From Bacteroidota bacterium (GTDB lineage: Bacteria > Bacteroidota > Bacteroidia > AKYH767-A > 2013-40CM-41-45), in assembly GCA_016708785.1 (NCBI GenBank), contig JADJFC010000001.1, forward strand, positions 1 through 64,000: DNA of 64,000 nt, written 5' to 3'. Numbering within the stretch: position 1 is the first letter of the stretch; every line of letters starts with the position of its first letter. Shown in pieces: positions 7,999 to 17,978 of the stretch. The notes beneath the pieces were generated by a model. That model saw only the letters and a list, made by a program, of their open reading frames with translations, was not told the DNA's origin and did not search any database. A program made the position numbers and the translations under genes.

Positions 7999-9573
7999 AT
8001 GAGAAAAACAGTACAACTTATTTTAATCGCAATTGCATTTTGCTTTACTGCCGCAATTGGTCAAACCAATCACCATTACAAGTTGAACGATTACTCCCTT
8101 GATTCCAATTTACGACGTATTGCAGTATCTGCTTTGACAATCGATGGTGGAATGATCGTCGTTACTGACAATGAATACCGAGGCTCGCTTTCACCGGCTG
8201 ATTACGGATTTTCAATGATCCGATATGATTCTACCGGAATCAAACTTTGGAATACGTTCGTCTCAGGATTTACTACTTCAAATGCTGTGTTAATGGGTAT
8301 TGTTGAACTTCCTGACAACGGATTTGCAATAGCCGGAAATACTACCTTTAATGGCGGTGGCTTCATTTTAAAAACTGATGCATCAGGTACTTTTTTGTGG
8401 ATGAAAAATTATGCAACCCAGATTTATGGTTGTGTATTGGATCCGTCTGACGATGGTTTCGTAATGACTACTAATGCCGGAAATACTTACTCCGGTATCA
8501 TTAAAGCAAATTCGTCAGGCGATGTTGTTTGGGGTGATGCAAGAAATTATACTGTCGATCCTGACCATTATTACGTCGCTAGACCGCTTAACAATGGCAA
8601 CTACCTTGCTGTTGGAACTGCCTACGACAATCCTTCTATATCGAATGGAACAGGACTTATCGCTTGTTACAGCTCAACAGGTACTCTTCTGTGGAGTCAA
8701 CGTTACGTTGGGCCTGAATGGACAGCAGGATTCAACGATTTTACGGAACTGTCTGATGGTTCAATTGTGCTTGTCGGTACATCATCCCAGGTTGCAGTAC
8801 CGGGCTTAAGAACTTTGATTACGAAAGTAGATTCCGTTGGCAATGTGATCTGGTGCAAAAGCAGTCTGCTTGCATCCAGGATGACGGATTACGGTTATAA
8901 ATTTGCAGATGGCTTTCTATATGTCGCAGGAAACTATGACTGGTCGGGTGTTGATTTAAGACCGGCTACAACTAAGATAGATACAGATGGTAATGTTCTA
9001 TGGACACGCATTCATCCTCAGTTCGATTATATTAATGACATCGTCTATGGTACGTCCAAAGATTTTTCGATAATAGGAAGTAAACTGAGCTTTAATAATA
9101 CTCGCACATTCTGTAGTACTGATACTGCATTAACTCAATCATGTGCACTATACGATACTGCTTATGTGTTCAACACTATTAACATGACTACAACACCAAC
9201 AGCACCGGTTACCGTAACACCGGTTACATCAGCTACAAGTCAGGTGCGGATAAATTTTTCAGCAGTTAACTTTGTTAAAACTGATGTTTGTTCAACAACA
9301 GGAATCGAAAGCAATTTTGGAAATGGTGGATTATCAGTGTCCCTTTATCCGAATCCTGCCAATGAAAATTTAACAATAGAAATTGAAGCCTCTGAATTTA
9401 CACAAGACATGCAGTTAATATTAATCAACAGCCTGGGTGCAACAGTTAAGTCATTTCTACTTGACGCCCCCACTACCCGACTTGATCTTAAAGATGTATC
9501 TTCAGGTATATATTTCTATTCTATAAAGAATCAGAAAAATGCTTCGAAGTCAGGAAAAATCATTGTTGAATAA
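7999..9573 (+). CDS. T9SS-sorted secreted beta-propeller-like protein
   Basis: The 524-aa product begins with a signal peptide (LILIAIAFCFTAAIGQ). Residues ~35-370 carry repeated blades of the type G-x-x-L-W-x-x-x-(Y/F) with G-F-x-I-x-G turns (for example KTDASGTFLWMKNY), as in cell-surface propeller proteins. The end is a type A T9SS sorting domain starting at SLYPNPANENLTIE (~residue 449) and finishing KSGKIIVE. It should be exported by T9SS and anchored or released at the surface. It is a structural paralogue of the minus-strand gene at 50601-52124. It is flanked by terminators on both sides, so it is monocistronic. Confidence 0.85.
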   Translation: MRKTVQLILIAIAFCFTAAIGQTNHHYKLNDYSLDSNLRRIAVSALTIDGGMIVVTDNEYRGSLSPADYGFSMIRYDSTGIKLWNTFVSGFTTSNAVLMGIVELPDNGFAIAGNTTFNGGGFILKTDASGTFLWMKNYATQIYGCVLDPSDDGFVMTTNAGNTYSGIIKANSSGDVVWGDARNYTVDPDHYYVARPLNNGNYLAVGTAYDNPSISNGTGLIACYSSTGTLLWSQRYVGPEWTAGFNDFTELSDGSIVLVGTSSQVAVPGLRTLITKVDSVGNVIWCKSSLLASRMTDYGYKFADGFLYVAGNYDWSGVDLRPATTKIDTDGNVLWTRIHPQFDYINDIVYGTSKDFSIIGSKLSFNNTRTFCSTDTALTQSCALYDTAYVFNTINMTTTPTAPVTVTPVTSATSQVRINFSAVNFVKTDVCSTTGIESNFGNGGLSVSLYPNPANENLTIEIEASEFTQDMQLILINSLGATVKSFLLDAPTTRLDLKDVSSGIYFYSIKNQKNASKSGKIIVE

Positions 9574-9601
9574 TTATTCTCCGATATAAATTTAGTATTT
9601 G

Positions 9602-9636
9602 AAAAAGAGCAGGAAGAAATTCCTGCTCTTTTTTAT
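9602..9636 (+). terminator. Intrinsic terminator
   Basis: An AAGAGCAGG / CCTGCTCTT stem is followed by a run of T, 28 bases after the T9SS cargo stop. Confidence 0.85.
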
Positions 9637-9660
9637 GCCGCATTCATATATAAAAAATAC

Positions 9661-9668
9661 TATATTTG
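9661..9668 (+). promoter_or_regulatory. -7 box TATATTTG
   Basis: A perfect TAnnTTTG match lies 63 bases upstream of the cyclase gene. No clear -33 TTTG is present at the expected spacing. Confidence 0.4.
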
Positions 9669-9731
9669 ACACTAAACTATTTACACTTTCGACACAGCCT
9701 AAGCATTCTCATCTCAAGAAATTAACAGATT

Positions 9732-11660
9732 ATGAAAATTAAACTGCTTTTTGTTCTAATACTTTTCAATAGCTCCAGCTTATTATCAAATTCAAATCAA
9801 TCCATAGAAGATAGTTTGCAATCAGCATTCCTTAGTGCAAAAATTGATTCTGTGCAAAAAAATCGATTAGATGATTTAGCAAATTTTTATTACTCTGACT
9901 CTCCTAAAGGTCCACAAGAATGTTTCGATCAACTAAAAAAAGTAATAGAGCAAAAGAAGGATGCAAAATTGGAATATATGCTATTGTTATATCGTGTTGT
10001 TTTACTCCACACACAGGATAGTATTATTGAGACCCGAAAATATCTAAATCAATTTCTGGAGCAGTGTCTTAAATATGATGACAAAAAACAGTATGCAAAT
10101 GGGCTAATTATGCTGTCAAATAGTTCAAGATATGCCGGCAACTATAATGAAGCATTAAAACTGATGCTACTTGCTTTAGACTATGCTCGTGATACGTTAA
10201 AAGACAAGAAAATGATAGGCGAAGTTTATCTAACTCTTGCGGTATTCCATTATGAGCAACAAGATACTCTCAAAGCAATTGAATTCAATAAAATGGCATT
10301 GAAGGAAATGACAGATTTAAATCATCTTAGTAATATGGCATCGGTTTGCAATAATCTTGCGATGCAATACAGTGCTCTAGCTAAGTATGACAGCGCTGAA
10401 TTTTATTTCAGAGAGTCCATCCGTTTGTTTCATCTTCAATTTGAAGAGCCAAATCTACGAAACCCACTAATGAATCTTGCTGAAGTATTTCGATTAACCC
10501 ACCAATATGATAGTGCCATTTTATATACTCGAAATGCAATCCATAATGCAATCAAAATAAAAGATACTGAAATAATTGGTTTTGCTTATTGGCAAATTGC
10601 AAAAATATTTAAAGACATTGGAAAATCAGACAGCGCATTGAAATATTTCGAATTGGCAAATGAAGAAATTGAAAGAAATGTGCCGGAAAATGCAAGAATC
10701 TATTTTTATCCTGAACTTGCCGGATTTTTTGCCTCTATTGGAAATCATAAGGAAGCCTATTTTTATCTAAAAAAAGCAATTTCAATTAAAGAAACTGTTT
10801 TCAATGCAGAGAATAATAAAGTTCTGAAAGAAATGGATATCAAATACCAGACAAGTCAGAAGGAAAAAGAGCTTTTAAAACAGGAAGAACAAATAAAGCG
10901 TCAACGAATACTAACTTACAGTATGATTGCAATCGCTGCATTTTTTCTTTTGCTCGTATTTTTTATTTATCGAAGTTATCGCCTGAAGCGTAAAGCAAAT
11001 GAGCTTATCACCTACGAAAAGAAAAGAAGTGATGATTTACTTTTAAACATTCTCCCTTCAGAAGTTGCCGAAGAACTAAAAGAAAAAGGTAGTGCTGAAG
11101 CAAAACATTTTGACCAAGTCACTGTCTTGTTCACCGATTTCAAAAACTTTACACAAATATCTGAGAAACTATCTCCGTCTGAATTAGTTGCCGAAATTCA
11201 TACTTGTTTCAAAGCCTTTGATACAATCATAACCAAACACAACATTGAAAAAATAAAAACAATTGGCGATGCATATATGTGCGCCGGAGGATTACCCATC
11301 GCCAATAAAACACATGCGATCGATGTTGTATATGCTGCTTTGGAGATTCAACAATTCATTCAGGAACATTTAGAACAAAGAAAAAAAGAAAACAAAGAAC
11401 CATTTGAAATTAGGATTGGCATACACACAGGACCTGTTGTTGCGGGAATTGTTGGGGTAAAGAAATTTGCCTATGATATTTGGGGAGACACGGTGAATAT
11501 TGCATCCCGTATGGAATCCAGTGGTGAAGCCGGCAAAGTAAACATCAGTGGAAGTACCTACGAATTGGTAAAAAATAAATTCAATTGTATCTTTAGAGGG
11601 AAAATTCCGGCAAAAAACAAAGGAGAAATTGACATGTATTTTGCAAACAACAAAGTCTAA
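9732..11660 (+). CDS. TPR receptor-type class III adenylate cyclase
   Basis: The 642-aa product has a signal sequence (residues 1-20), a periplasmic array of TPR-like helical repeats (~60-370), one membrane segment (~392-416, MIAIAAFFLLLVFFIY) and a short linker. A cytoplasmic class III cyclase domain spans ~455-640. Metal-binding aspartates are Asp469 (LFTDFKNF) and Asp513 (IKTIGDAYM). Lys509 and Asp582 (YDIWGD) are the adenine-selecting pair, and Asn589 and Arg593 are the transition-state residues, so cAMP rather than cGMP synthesis is expected. The periplasmic TPRs probably sense a ligand or partner protein. A terminator precedes the gene, and the DUF3788 gene follows 9 bases after its stop. 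Confidence 0.9.
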   Translation: MKIKLLFVLILFNSSSLLSNSNQSIEDSLQSAFLSAKIDSVQKNRLDDLANFYYSDSPKGPQECFDQLKKVIEQKKDAKLEYMLLLYRVVLLHTQDSIIETRKYLNQFLEQCLKYDDKKQYANGLIMLSNSSRYAGNYNEALKLMLLALDYARDTLKDKKMIGEVYLTLAVFHYEQQDTLKAIEFNKMALKEMTDLNHLSNMASVCNNLAMQYSALAKYDSAEFYFRESIRLFHLQFEEPNLRNPLMNLAEVFRLTHQYDSAILYTRNAIHNAIKIKDTEIIGFAYWQIAKIFKDIGKSDSALKYFELANEEIERNVPENARIYFYPELAGFFASIGNHKEAYFYLKKAISIKETVFNAENNKVLKEMDIKYQTSQKEKELLKQEEQIKRQRILTYSMIAIAAFFLLLVFFIYRSYRLKRKANELITYEKKRSDDLLLNILPSEVAEELKEKGSAEAKHFDQVTVLFTDFKNFTQISEKLSPSELVAEIHTCFKAFDTIITKHNIEKIKTIGDAYMCAGGLPIANKTHAIDVVYAALEIQQFIQEHLEQRKKENKEPFEIRIGIHTGPVVAGIVGVKKFAYDIWGDTVNIASRMESSGEAGKVNISGSTYELVKNKFNCIFRGKIPAKNKGEIDMYFANNKV

Positions 11661-11669
11661 TTTCAGAAA

Positions 11670-12083
11670 ATGAGAAGCATTTTTTTGGATAAATCATCCA
11701 TGCCAACTATCAAGGATCTTGAAACTGCATTGGGTAGTACATATAAATTGTGGAAAAATTGTATTGATTTTACAAAGCACGTTTATCCGGAAGTCGTAGA
11801 AGAATGGAACTATTCCGGCGATAAATTTGGCTGGAGTTTTCGACTTAAAGATAAAAAACGAGTTTTAGTTTACTTATTACCAAGAGATAAATTCTTCAAG
11901 GTGGCTTTTGTGTTTGGACAAAAAGCTACTGATGCAATTTTCGAAAGTCCTATTTCTGAAAATATTAAGAGTGAAATCAGATCAGCAAAAGTGTATGCAG
12001 AAGGGCGCGGAATTAGAGTTGATGTAAAAAATAAAAGTGTAATTCACGATATCGAAAAACTAATAGAAATTAAAATTAGATGA
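11670..12083 (+). CDS. DUF3788 family protein
   Basis: The 137-aa soluble product has the family layout: FLDKSSMPTIKDLETALG at the start, EEWNYSGDKFGWSFRLK in the middle, and a basic end. Relatives are of unknown biochemical role and often sit beside small-molecule or stress genes. It starts 9 bases after the cyclase stop and overlaps the next gene by four bases (ATGA), so the three are probably co-transcribed. Confidence 0.8.
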   Translation: MRSIFLDKSSMPTIKDLETALGSTYKLWKNCIDFTKHVYPEVVEEWNYSGDKFGWSFRLKDKKRVLVYLLPRDKFFKVAFVFGQKATDAIFESPISENIKSEIRSAKVYAEGRGIRVDVKNKSVIHDIEKLIEIKIR

Positions 12084-12637
12084 AAAAAGTTGTGTCACCA
12101 AAACAGCAAGAAGAACTTATCAAAACATTAAAAACACGTTTTGAGAAAAATATGAAACGACACAAAGGTCTTGAATGGGACAAAGTTCAGGCACGGTTGA
12201 AGTCATCTTCAGAAAAATTATGGTCACTTAATGAAATGGAAAAAACAGGCGGTGAACCGGATGTAGTTGGCTTAGACAAAAAAACGGGTGAATACATTTT
12301 TTACGATTGCGCAACAGAAAGTCCGACAGGCCGCCGAAGTCTGTGTTACGATTACGAAGCACTTGAATCCAGAAAAGAGCACAAACCTAAGAACAATGTG
12401 ATCGATATGGCAACTTCCATGGGTATTGAATTGTTAACGGAAGAGCAATACCGGGAATTGCAGAATCTTGGAGACTTCGATCTGAAAACATCCAGTTGGA
12501 TAAAGACCCCTGCAGAGATAAGAGAACTCGGCGGAGCAATTTTTGCCGATAGACGGTATGATACTGTCTTTGTATATCATAATGGTGCACAATCCTATTA
12601 TGCTGGCCGGGCATTTCGTGGAATGCTGAAGGTTTAA
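12080..12637 (+). CDS. DUF4256 family protein
   Basis: The 185-aa soluble product contains the family signatures GGEPDVVGLD, YDCATESPTGRRSLCYD and SSWIKTPAEIRELGGAIF. Members are widespread in bacteria and have no assigned activity. It overlaps the DUF3788 gene by ATGA, indicating translational coupling. Confidence 0.85.
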   Translation: MKKVVSPKQQEELIKTLKTRFEKNMKRHKGLEWDKVQARLKSSSEKLWSLNEMEKTGGEPDVVGLDKKTGEYIFYDCATESPTGRRSLCYDYEALESRKEHKPKNNVIDMATSMGIELLTEEQYRELQNLGDFDLKTSSWIKTPAEIRELGGAIFADRRYDTVFVYHNGAQSYYAGRAFRGMLKV

Positions 12638-12770
12638 ATTCACTTGTCCATAGAAAACAAAATATCCTTTTTTTTATGGTCTAAATGAAAATTTTAACCC
12701 AAAACTTTGAATTGAAGTTTTAAGTCTAATGGACCGATTAATTTTCTACCTTTACTGACTTACGTCATAT

Positions 12771-12790
12771 AAATACTTTTAAAAGTATTT
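12771..12790. promoter_or_regulatory. 20-bp perfect palindrome upstream of the PAS kinase
   Basis: AAATACTTTT followed by AAAAGTATTT is perfectly self-complementary without spacer and lies 29 bases before the kinase start. Its size and position fit a dimeric-repressor operator. No regulator is identified. Confidence 0.45.
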
Positions 12791-12819
12791 TCTCTAAACT
12801 ATGATAATAGACCAATTTG

Positions 12820-14014
12820 ATGGAAAAACAGCCAAATACCGAAAAGATCTTAAAGAAAAAGTACATCCCTACTGTAGAATTTTACAGTCAAATTATTGAC
12901 AGTTTACATGACTATTCAATTTTTACATTCGATAATAATTTCATTATAAACAGTTGGAGTTCCGGTTCCGTAAAAATCTTCGGATATGAAACGGAAGAGA
13001 TAATTGGCGAAAATTTCAATATCATTTTTACAGATGAAGATTTGAAAAATGGAATTCCACAAAAGGAAATTCAAGCCGCTAATAAAGAAGGCAGGGCGAC
13101 AGACAATAGATGGCACGTTACCAAAGATAAAAATATATTTTATGCATCCGGATTAGTATTTCCACTCATTGGAATAAATGGTGAAATGCTTGGGTACGTA
13201 AAAATCTTAAGAGATCTCACTGAAGGTAAAAAATCAGAAGACTCTATAAAGAAATACATGAAAGAACTGGAAGATCTAAATAATCATAAAGAAAGCGTTC
13301 TTGCCATCCTCTCTCACGATCTAAGAAGCCCCCCTCTCTTCTATTATCAGCACCACAAAATACTTGAAAAACAACTTCCATAAAATGGAAGCAAGCGCAG
13401 TAAAAGAGATGCTTGAACTCATTTACAAATCATCTACCGATGAATTGGAAATGCTGGACTATTTGGTAGATTGGGCAAGAATTAAATATGCCTCTGAAGC
13501 CTTTTCTCCGGCCAAAATAGAACTTGTTAAATATATTGACAAAGTATTTGAAACATTAAAAGAAAATGCTTCACTAAAAACAATCAATCTTCATCATGAA
13601 ATTGAAGAGAATACAATTGTTTTTGCCGATAAAAAAATGCTGCTTTCAATCATTCAGAATATTGTTTCAAATGCAATTAAACATACTGAACCCGGTGGAA
13701 AAATTTCTATCTCGTCCAAAATAAACGAAGATAAACTAGTGGTGCAAATCAAAGACACCGGAATAGGCATGTCAAAAGATATCCAGAAAAAACTTTTTAC
13801 ACCACAGGTAAAAGTGCTTTCAGAAAAAAGAGAAAGTAACAAAGGTGCAGGAATTGGTTTGCTTCTTGTCAAAGGTTTCTTAGAAAAATGCGGTGGCGAA
13901 ATCTGGGTAGAAAGTATCGAAGGTCAGGGTTCAACTTTTTACTTTACACTTCCCCTTGATAAACCTGAGAACAAACCGGACGAGTCAAGCACAATTGTGG
14001 TCGACGAAAAGTAA
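12820..14014 (+). CDS. PAS-domain sensor histidine kinase (single-base break)
   Basis: The start is taken at ATG 12820. Residues ~20-140 form a PAS domain (FYSQIIDSLHDYSIF, then WSSGSVKIFGYETEEIIGEN, typical of oxygen/ligand PAS sensors). The H-box is SHDLRSP at ~167-173. The frame then fails because a C run at 13329-13334 has six C where five restore RSPLSSIISTTKYLKN. The rest carries the N box (NIVSNAIKHT), G1 (DTGIGM) and G2 (GAGIGLLLVKGF). There is no membrane segment, so it is a cytosolic kinase of ~398 aa. No partner response regulator is adjacent. The split is probably a sequencing indel. Confidence 0.8.
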
Positions 14015-14100
14015 ATCGACTACTTTTGTCAATTGGACAAAATGAATGAAAAACATAACATTTCAAAATAATTATGTAATTTACTCGGAAAATCAATAAT

Positions 14101-14108
14101 TAAATTTG
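14101..14108 (+). promoter_or_regulatory. -7 box TAAATTTG of the biosynthetic cluster
   Basis: This is a perfect TAnnTTTG match ending 7 bases before the GTG of the UbiA gene. It suggests a very short leader or a leaderless transcript for the cluster. Confidence 0.45.
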
Positions 14109-14115
14109 TTGTTCC

Positions 14116-14976
14116 GTGAATACGAATCTCCGAAATACTGTCAAATTACTTCGATTGCCTTTTTCGTTGTTTCTTTTGCCCATTTCCCTTTTCTCATTTT
14201 ATTTCATTCGTCCGGAATTTAATATTCAATTGATACTCGTAATGGTCATTTGGCATTTTCTGGTATTTCCGGCCAGCAATGCATACAATAGTTATCATGA
14301 CAAAGATGAAGGACCAATTGGTGCTTTAAAAGCTCCTCCTAAGCCAACTGATCAACTGCTTAAAGTTGCGAATGCAATGGACAGTGTTGCAATTTTGCTT
14401 TCGCTTTTGATCAACACTGCCTTCACACTATTTGTTATTGCATTTATTGCTGTATCACGACTGTACAGCAATCGGCAAATTAGGCTAAAAAAGTATCCCA
14501 TTTCTTCATTCATGATTGTTTGCTTATGCCAAGGCACAGGAGTCTTTTGCGCAAATATCTTTGGTTTATCATCAGCAACATTGTTCCTGAATCCATCTGT
14601 CGTTTATTCAGCAATTGCATGCTACTTTTTTATCGGAACCATTTACCCTCTTACGCAAATATACCAGCATGAAGCAGATGCTAAGGATGGCGTAAAAACT
14701 ATTAGTCTTCTTCTAGGCACAAAAGGAACATTTCTATTTTCAGGATCGATGTTTTTCCTTGCTACTTTATTTATTTATCTATCCTTTCAAGGTGAGTACA
14801 TAAATAACTTCCTTCTCTTCGTATTGATAATGCTGCCGGCAACAATTTACTTCATCTCATGGGCAATAAAGTCCTTTAAAAACACTACACATGTCAACTT
14901 TAAAAACACAATGGCAATGTTGATACTCTCCTCTATGCTCAACAACGTTTACTTTTTCATCCTCCTTATAAAATAA
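14116..14976 (+). CDS. UbiA-family prenyltransferase
   Basis: The 286-aa polytopic membrane protein starts with GTG and has about eight hydrophobic segments. Two Asp-rich motifs that bind prenyl-diphosphate magnesium in UbiA enzymes are visible: NSYHDKDEG (Asn58, Asp62, Asp64) and YQHEADAKDG (Asp188, Asp191). It should transfer an isoprenoid chain onto an aromatic or other acceptor. It is the first gene of a tight five-gene cluster and ends two bases before the type III PKS start. That makes a polyketide-derived aromatic the likely acceptor, by inference. Confidence 0.85.
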   Translation: MNTNLRNTVKLLRLPFSLFLLPISLFSFYFIRPEFNIQLILVMVIWHFLVFPASNAYNSYHDKDEGPIGALKAPPKPTDQLLKVANAMDSVAILLSLLINTAFTLFVIAFIAVSRLYSNRQIRLKKYPISSFMIVCLCQGTGVFCANIFGLSSATLFLNPSVVYSAIACYFFIGTIYPLTQIYQHEADAKDGVKTISLLLGTKGTFLFSGSMFFLATLFIYLSFQGEYINNFLLFVLIMLPATIYFISWAIKSFKNTTHVNFKNTMAMLILSSMLNNVYFFILLIK

Positions 14977-14978
14977 TT

Positions 14979-16129
14979 ATGCCTGTTATCCTCGATATTT
15001 CCACAGCGGTTCCTGAATTCTCTATTGCCAAACAAGATCTTTTTAATTTCTATCGGCAAGCATTAGCAGCATCAGGTATGCCTGAAATCAATAAAAAACT
15101 AAGTTTCTTACTTGAGAAAACCAAAATAAAGAACAGGTATAGTTGTATACCTGATTTTGAAGGAAAAGATTACAAATTGTTTACTGATAATATCTATCAG
15201 CAGTCAGTTGAAAAAAGAATGGATGTTTACAAGGAAATGATCCTTCCTCTTTCAAATAAGTCTATAGACACTATTTTAAAAAACAACATTATTAGTCCTT
15301 CAGAGGTAACACACCTGATCACAGTTAGCTGTACAGGAGTTTTGCTCCCGGCCTGGAGTTTCTGATTGCTGATCAATACGGCTTACAACACACTGAAAAA
15401 ATTGCGCTGAACTTTTTAGGATGCTATGCCGCTTTGAAAGCGCTGAAGCATGCAAATTATATTGCTCAGGCTAATCCGAATGCCTGTATTTTAATCGTGA
15501 GTGCTGAACTTTGCTCATTGCATTTTATGCCATCAATTGTTGATGAAGATATCGTAGCAAATTTACTCTTCGCCGATGGAGCTGCCGCTGCAATTGTTTG
15601 CGGCGATAAAAACAAACACATTCAAAATAAACTGGTTTTAAATATCGACAACATTGGTTCAGCTTGTATTCCAAATACTGCAGATCAAATGACTTGGGAT
15701 ATATCTTCTTCTGCTTTCAGAATGTACCTAAGTAAAAAGTTGGTAAAGACGATCAAGGATAATATAAAACCTGTGGTTGATGAATTTGTTTCTGCCAATA
15801 AAACAGAAACCGGTTATTGGGCCATTCATCCGGGTGGCGTACGAATTGTAGAAGCTGTGAAGGAAAGTCTTCAATTGACAGAAAAGAATGTGGAAGATTC
15901 CATGACTGTTCTACAAAACTATGGGAATATGTCATCGCCGACCATACTTTTCATTTTACACAGTATCTTAAATAAACTCCGGAATAAAGATTATACGTCT
16001 GACAAGAATATTTTTGCCTGTGCATTTGGCCCGGGGTTGACAGTTGAAATGTTACTACTTTCTCCGATCGACGCTTCTAACTTCAAAAACACTCTCCATC
16101 CTACAACTATCTATGCAGTTCAAGAATAG
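14979..16129 (+). CDS. Type III polyketide synthase (single-base break)
   Basis: The ~383-aa chalcone-synthase-fold enzyme condenses malonyl-CoA onto a starter acyl-CoA. The catalytic triad is Cys149 (FLGCYAALKA), His284 (IHPGG) and Asn317 (YGNMSSPT). It also has the VSCTG motif and an FADGAAAAIV loop. The raw frame stops at 15365. Adding one G to the GG at 15350-15351 turns LLPAWSF-stop into LLPGLEFLIADQYGL and restores the full domain, so this is probably a sequencing indel. It is distinct from FabH. Product (pyrone, resorcinol or naphthol) cannot be told from sequence. It sits between UbiA and a methyltransferase that overlaps its end. Confidence 0.85.
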
Positions 16130-16811
16130 ATCATACCAAAAAGAATTTCTTGACAACGATGATATTTCAACGAAAGATCTATATCGAACGTTAGTTGAAT
16201 TGGATATTATCAACACATATTTGGGTGGATATAAAGCAACGCTGGATGGTTTTAAATCCATTCTTAAATCGAAAAGTAAAATAAATAAGTTACTTGATAT
16301 AGGATTCGGCGGTGGGGATTCAATAAAACAACTTTCTCTTTTCGCAGATAAAAATAAACGGGAACTGTTTTTTTATGGTGTAGATCTAAAAGAAGATTGC
16401 ATCAATTATGCGGAGAAGAACCTCGCCTCAATGCAGAATAAAAAATTGATATGCGACGATTACAGAAATATTGAACCTTCACTACTTGAAGAAATTGATA
16501 TTATCCACTGCAGTTTATTTTTGCACCACTTAACAGACGAAGAAATAATCAGCTTATTCAAATTCAGCCGCGAACACAATTGTATTATACTAGCAAATGA
16601 TCTGCACAGAAATTGGATGGCCTATTATAGTATAAAATTTCTTACTGCCATTTTATCTAAATCATGGCTAGTAAAAAACGATGCTTGTTTGTCAGTCAGA
16701 AGAGCATTCAAAAAAAGTGAGCTGGAATCGTTTCTCAAAAAAGCCGGTTATACAAATTTCTCAGTAAAATGGAGCTGGGCATTTCGATATATCATAATAG
16801 GCTACAAATGA
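16113..16811 (+). CDS. SAM-dependent methyltransferase (cluster MT1)
   Basis: I take the ATG at 16113 (MQFKNRSYQKEFLDND), which overlaps the PKS stop by 17 bases. The longer frame from 16044 lies wholly within the PKS. The 232-aa class I Rossmann methyltransferase has motif I LLDIGFGGGD, an acidic FYGVDLKED strand-2 end, and an IDIIHCSLFLHHLTDEE motif like those of small-molecule O/C-methyltransferases. It is translationally coupled to the FAD oxidoreductase (ATGA). It probably methylates the polyketide or its prenylated form. Confidence 0.8.
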   Translation: MQFKNRSYQKEFLDNDDISTKDLYRTLVELDIINTYLGGYKATLDGFKSILKSKSKINKLLDIGFGGGDSIKQLSLFADKNKRELFFYGVDLKEDCINYAEKNLASMQNKKLICDDYRNIEPSLLEEIDIIHCSLFLHHLTDEEIISLFKFSREHNCIILANDLHRNWMAYYSIKFLTAILSKSWLVKNDACLSVRRAFKKSELESFLKKAGYTNFSVKWSWAFRYIIIGYK

Positions 16812-17925
16812 AATGTGACGTTGCAATAATCGGAGGCGGACTGGCAGGACTATCACTTTCTATCGATCTTAGAAAGAGAGGTTATTCTGTTGTTGTAATT
16901 GAAAAAGGGAATTACCCCCGTCATAAAGTTTGCGGTGAATACATTTCCATGGAGTCGCATGAATACTTGTACCGTCTCTGCCCTTCTCTATCTCAGTTCA
17001 GCTTACCTATCATCACCAACTTTAAATTAAGCTCTACAGGCAAAACAGAATTTCAAGCAAAACTTGACCTGGGGGGATTTGGAATTAGCCGCTATTTATT
17101 AGAGGAACTTCTCTACAAAGAAGCTACGAAACTAGGTGTTGTATTTTTATTGAAGTGCAAAGCGCTCGATATAGATTATGACAAGAATGATACCACTTAC
17201 CGTATTAAAACCATTAGCGGCGATGTTACAGCAAAATTAGTTTGCAATTCAACAGGCAGAAAATCAAACTTTGAAACGAATGAAAGAGAAACCAATGTAA
17301 CGGGTACAAACTATGTTGGCATTAAATATCATGTAAAAATTGATAGAGATCCAAGCTTTGTTGAAATTCATAATTTCCCCGGTGGTTATTGTGGGATTTC
17401 AGGTATAGAAGAAAACAAAACATGTCTCTGCTATATTGTCAATTCAAAGAACTTAAAGCTCGTTGACAATTCTATCATTGACCTTGAAAAGAAATTTTTA
17501 TACCAAAACAGCAATTTGAAAAGGATTTTTCTTCTGCCGAATTCCTATTCAAAGAACCGTTGACCATTAGTGGAATTAATTTCAAAACAAAAGCTGCGGT
17601 AAATGAAACTACATTTTATCTGGGCGATTCAGCCGGAATGATAGCTCCTGTTACCGGCAATGGTATGAGCATGGCTCTTCGATCAGCTTCAGTCTTCGCC
17701 TCAATGGCCGATCAATATTTTTCAAATGCACTCACTAAGCAACAATTGATTGACAATTATGCACGGTTCTGGACAAAAGAGTTTTCCGGGCGCGTAAATT
17801 TAAGTCGCCACTTTCAGAAACTTTCAGAGTATCCTTTCCTTACAAAGATGTGTATTGGACTTTTTAAGCCATTTCCATCATTGGCTAATGCAATGATCAA
17901 GCAAACGCATGGCTCAACATTCTAA
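16808..17925 (+). CDS. FAD-dependent oxidoreductase, geranylgeranyl-reductase family (single-base break)
   Basis: The ~372-aa flavoprotein starts with the dinucleotide motif AIIGGGLAGLSLS and has the PRHKVCGEYIS motif of the geranylgeranyl reductase/aromatic hydroxylase group, then GDSAGMIAPVTGNGMSMAL, the second FAD-binding (GD) motif. The frame breaks at an AAAA run (17519-17522); five A give LKKDFSSAEFLFKEPLTISG and an intact protein. It could hydroxylate an aromatic ring or reduce a prenyl chain, and both chemistries fit a UbiA/PKS cluster. It starts at ATGA overlapping the methyltransferase. Confidence 0.82.
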
Positions 17926-17955
17926 TTAGAAAAATAGTTTTAAATTGGACGATAT

Positions 17956-17963
17956 TATATTTG
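17956..17963 (+). promoter_or_regulatory. -7 box TATATTTG
   Basis: A perfect TAnnTTTG match lies 16 bases before the start at 17979. The last methyltransferase may therefore have its own promoter. Confidence 0.4.
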
Positions 17964-17978
17964 CTCGATTTAGAAGAA

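Noticed and set aside
13320..17940. Reading the split kinase, PKS and FAD genes as true pseudogenes
   Set aside because: Each is fixed by one base in a homopolymer and all domain motifs on both sides are conserved, unlike the multi-frame decay of the intron RT.
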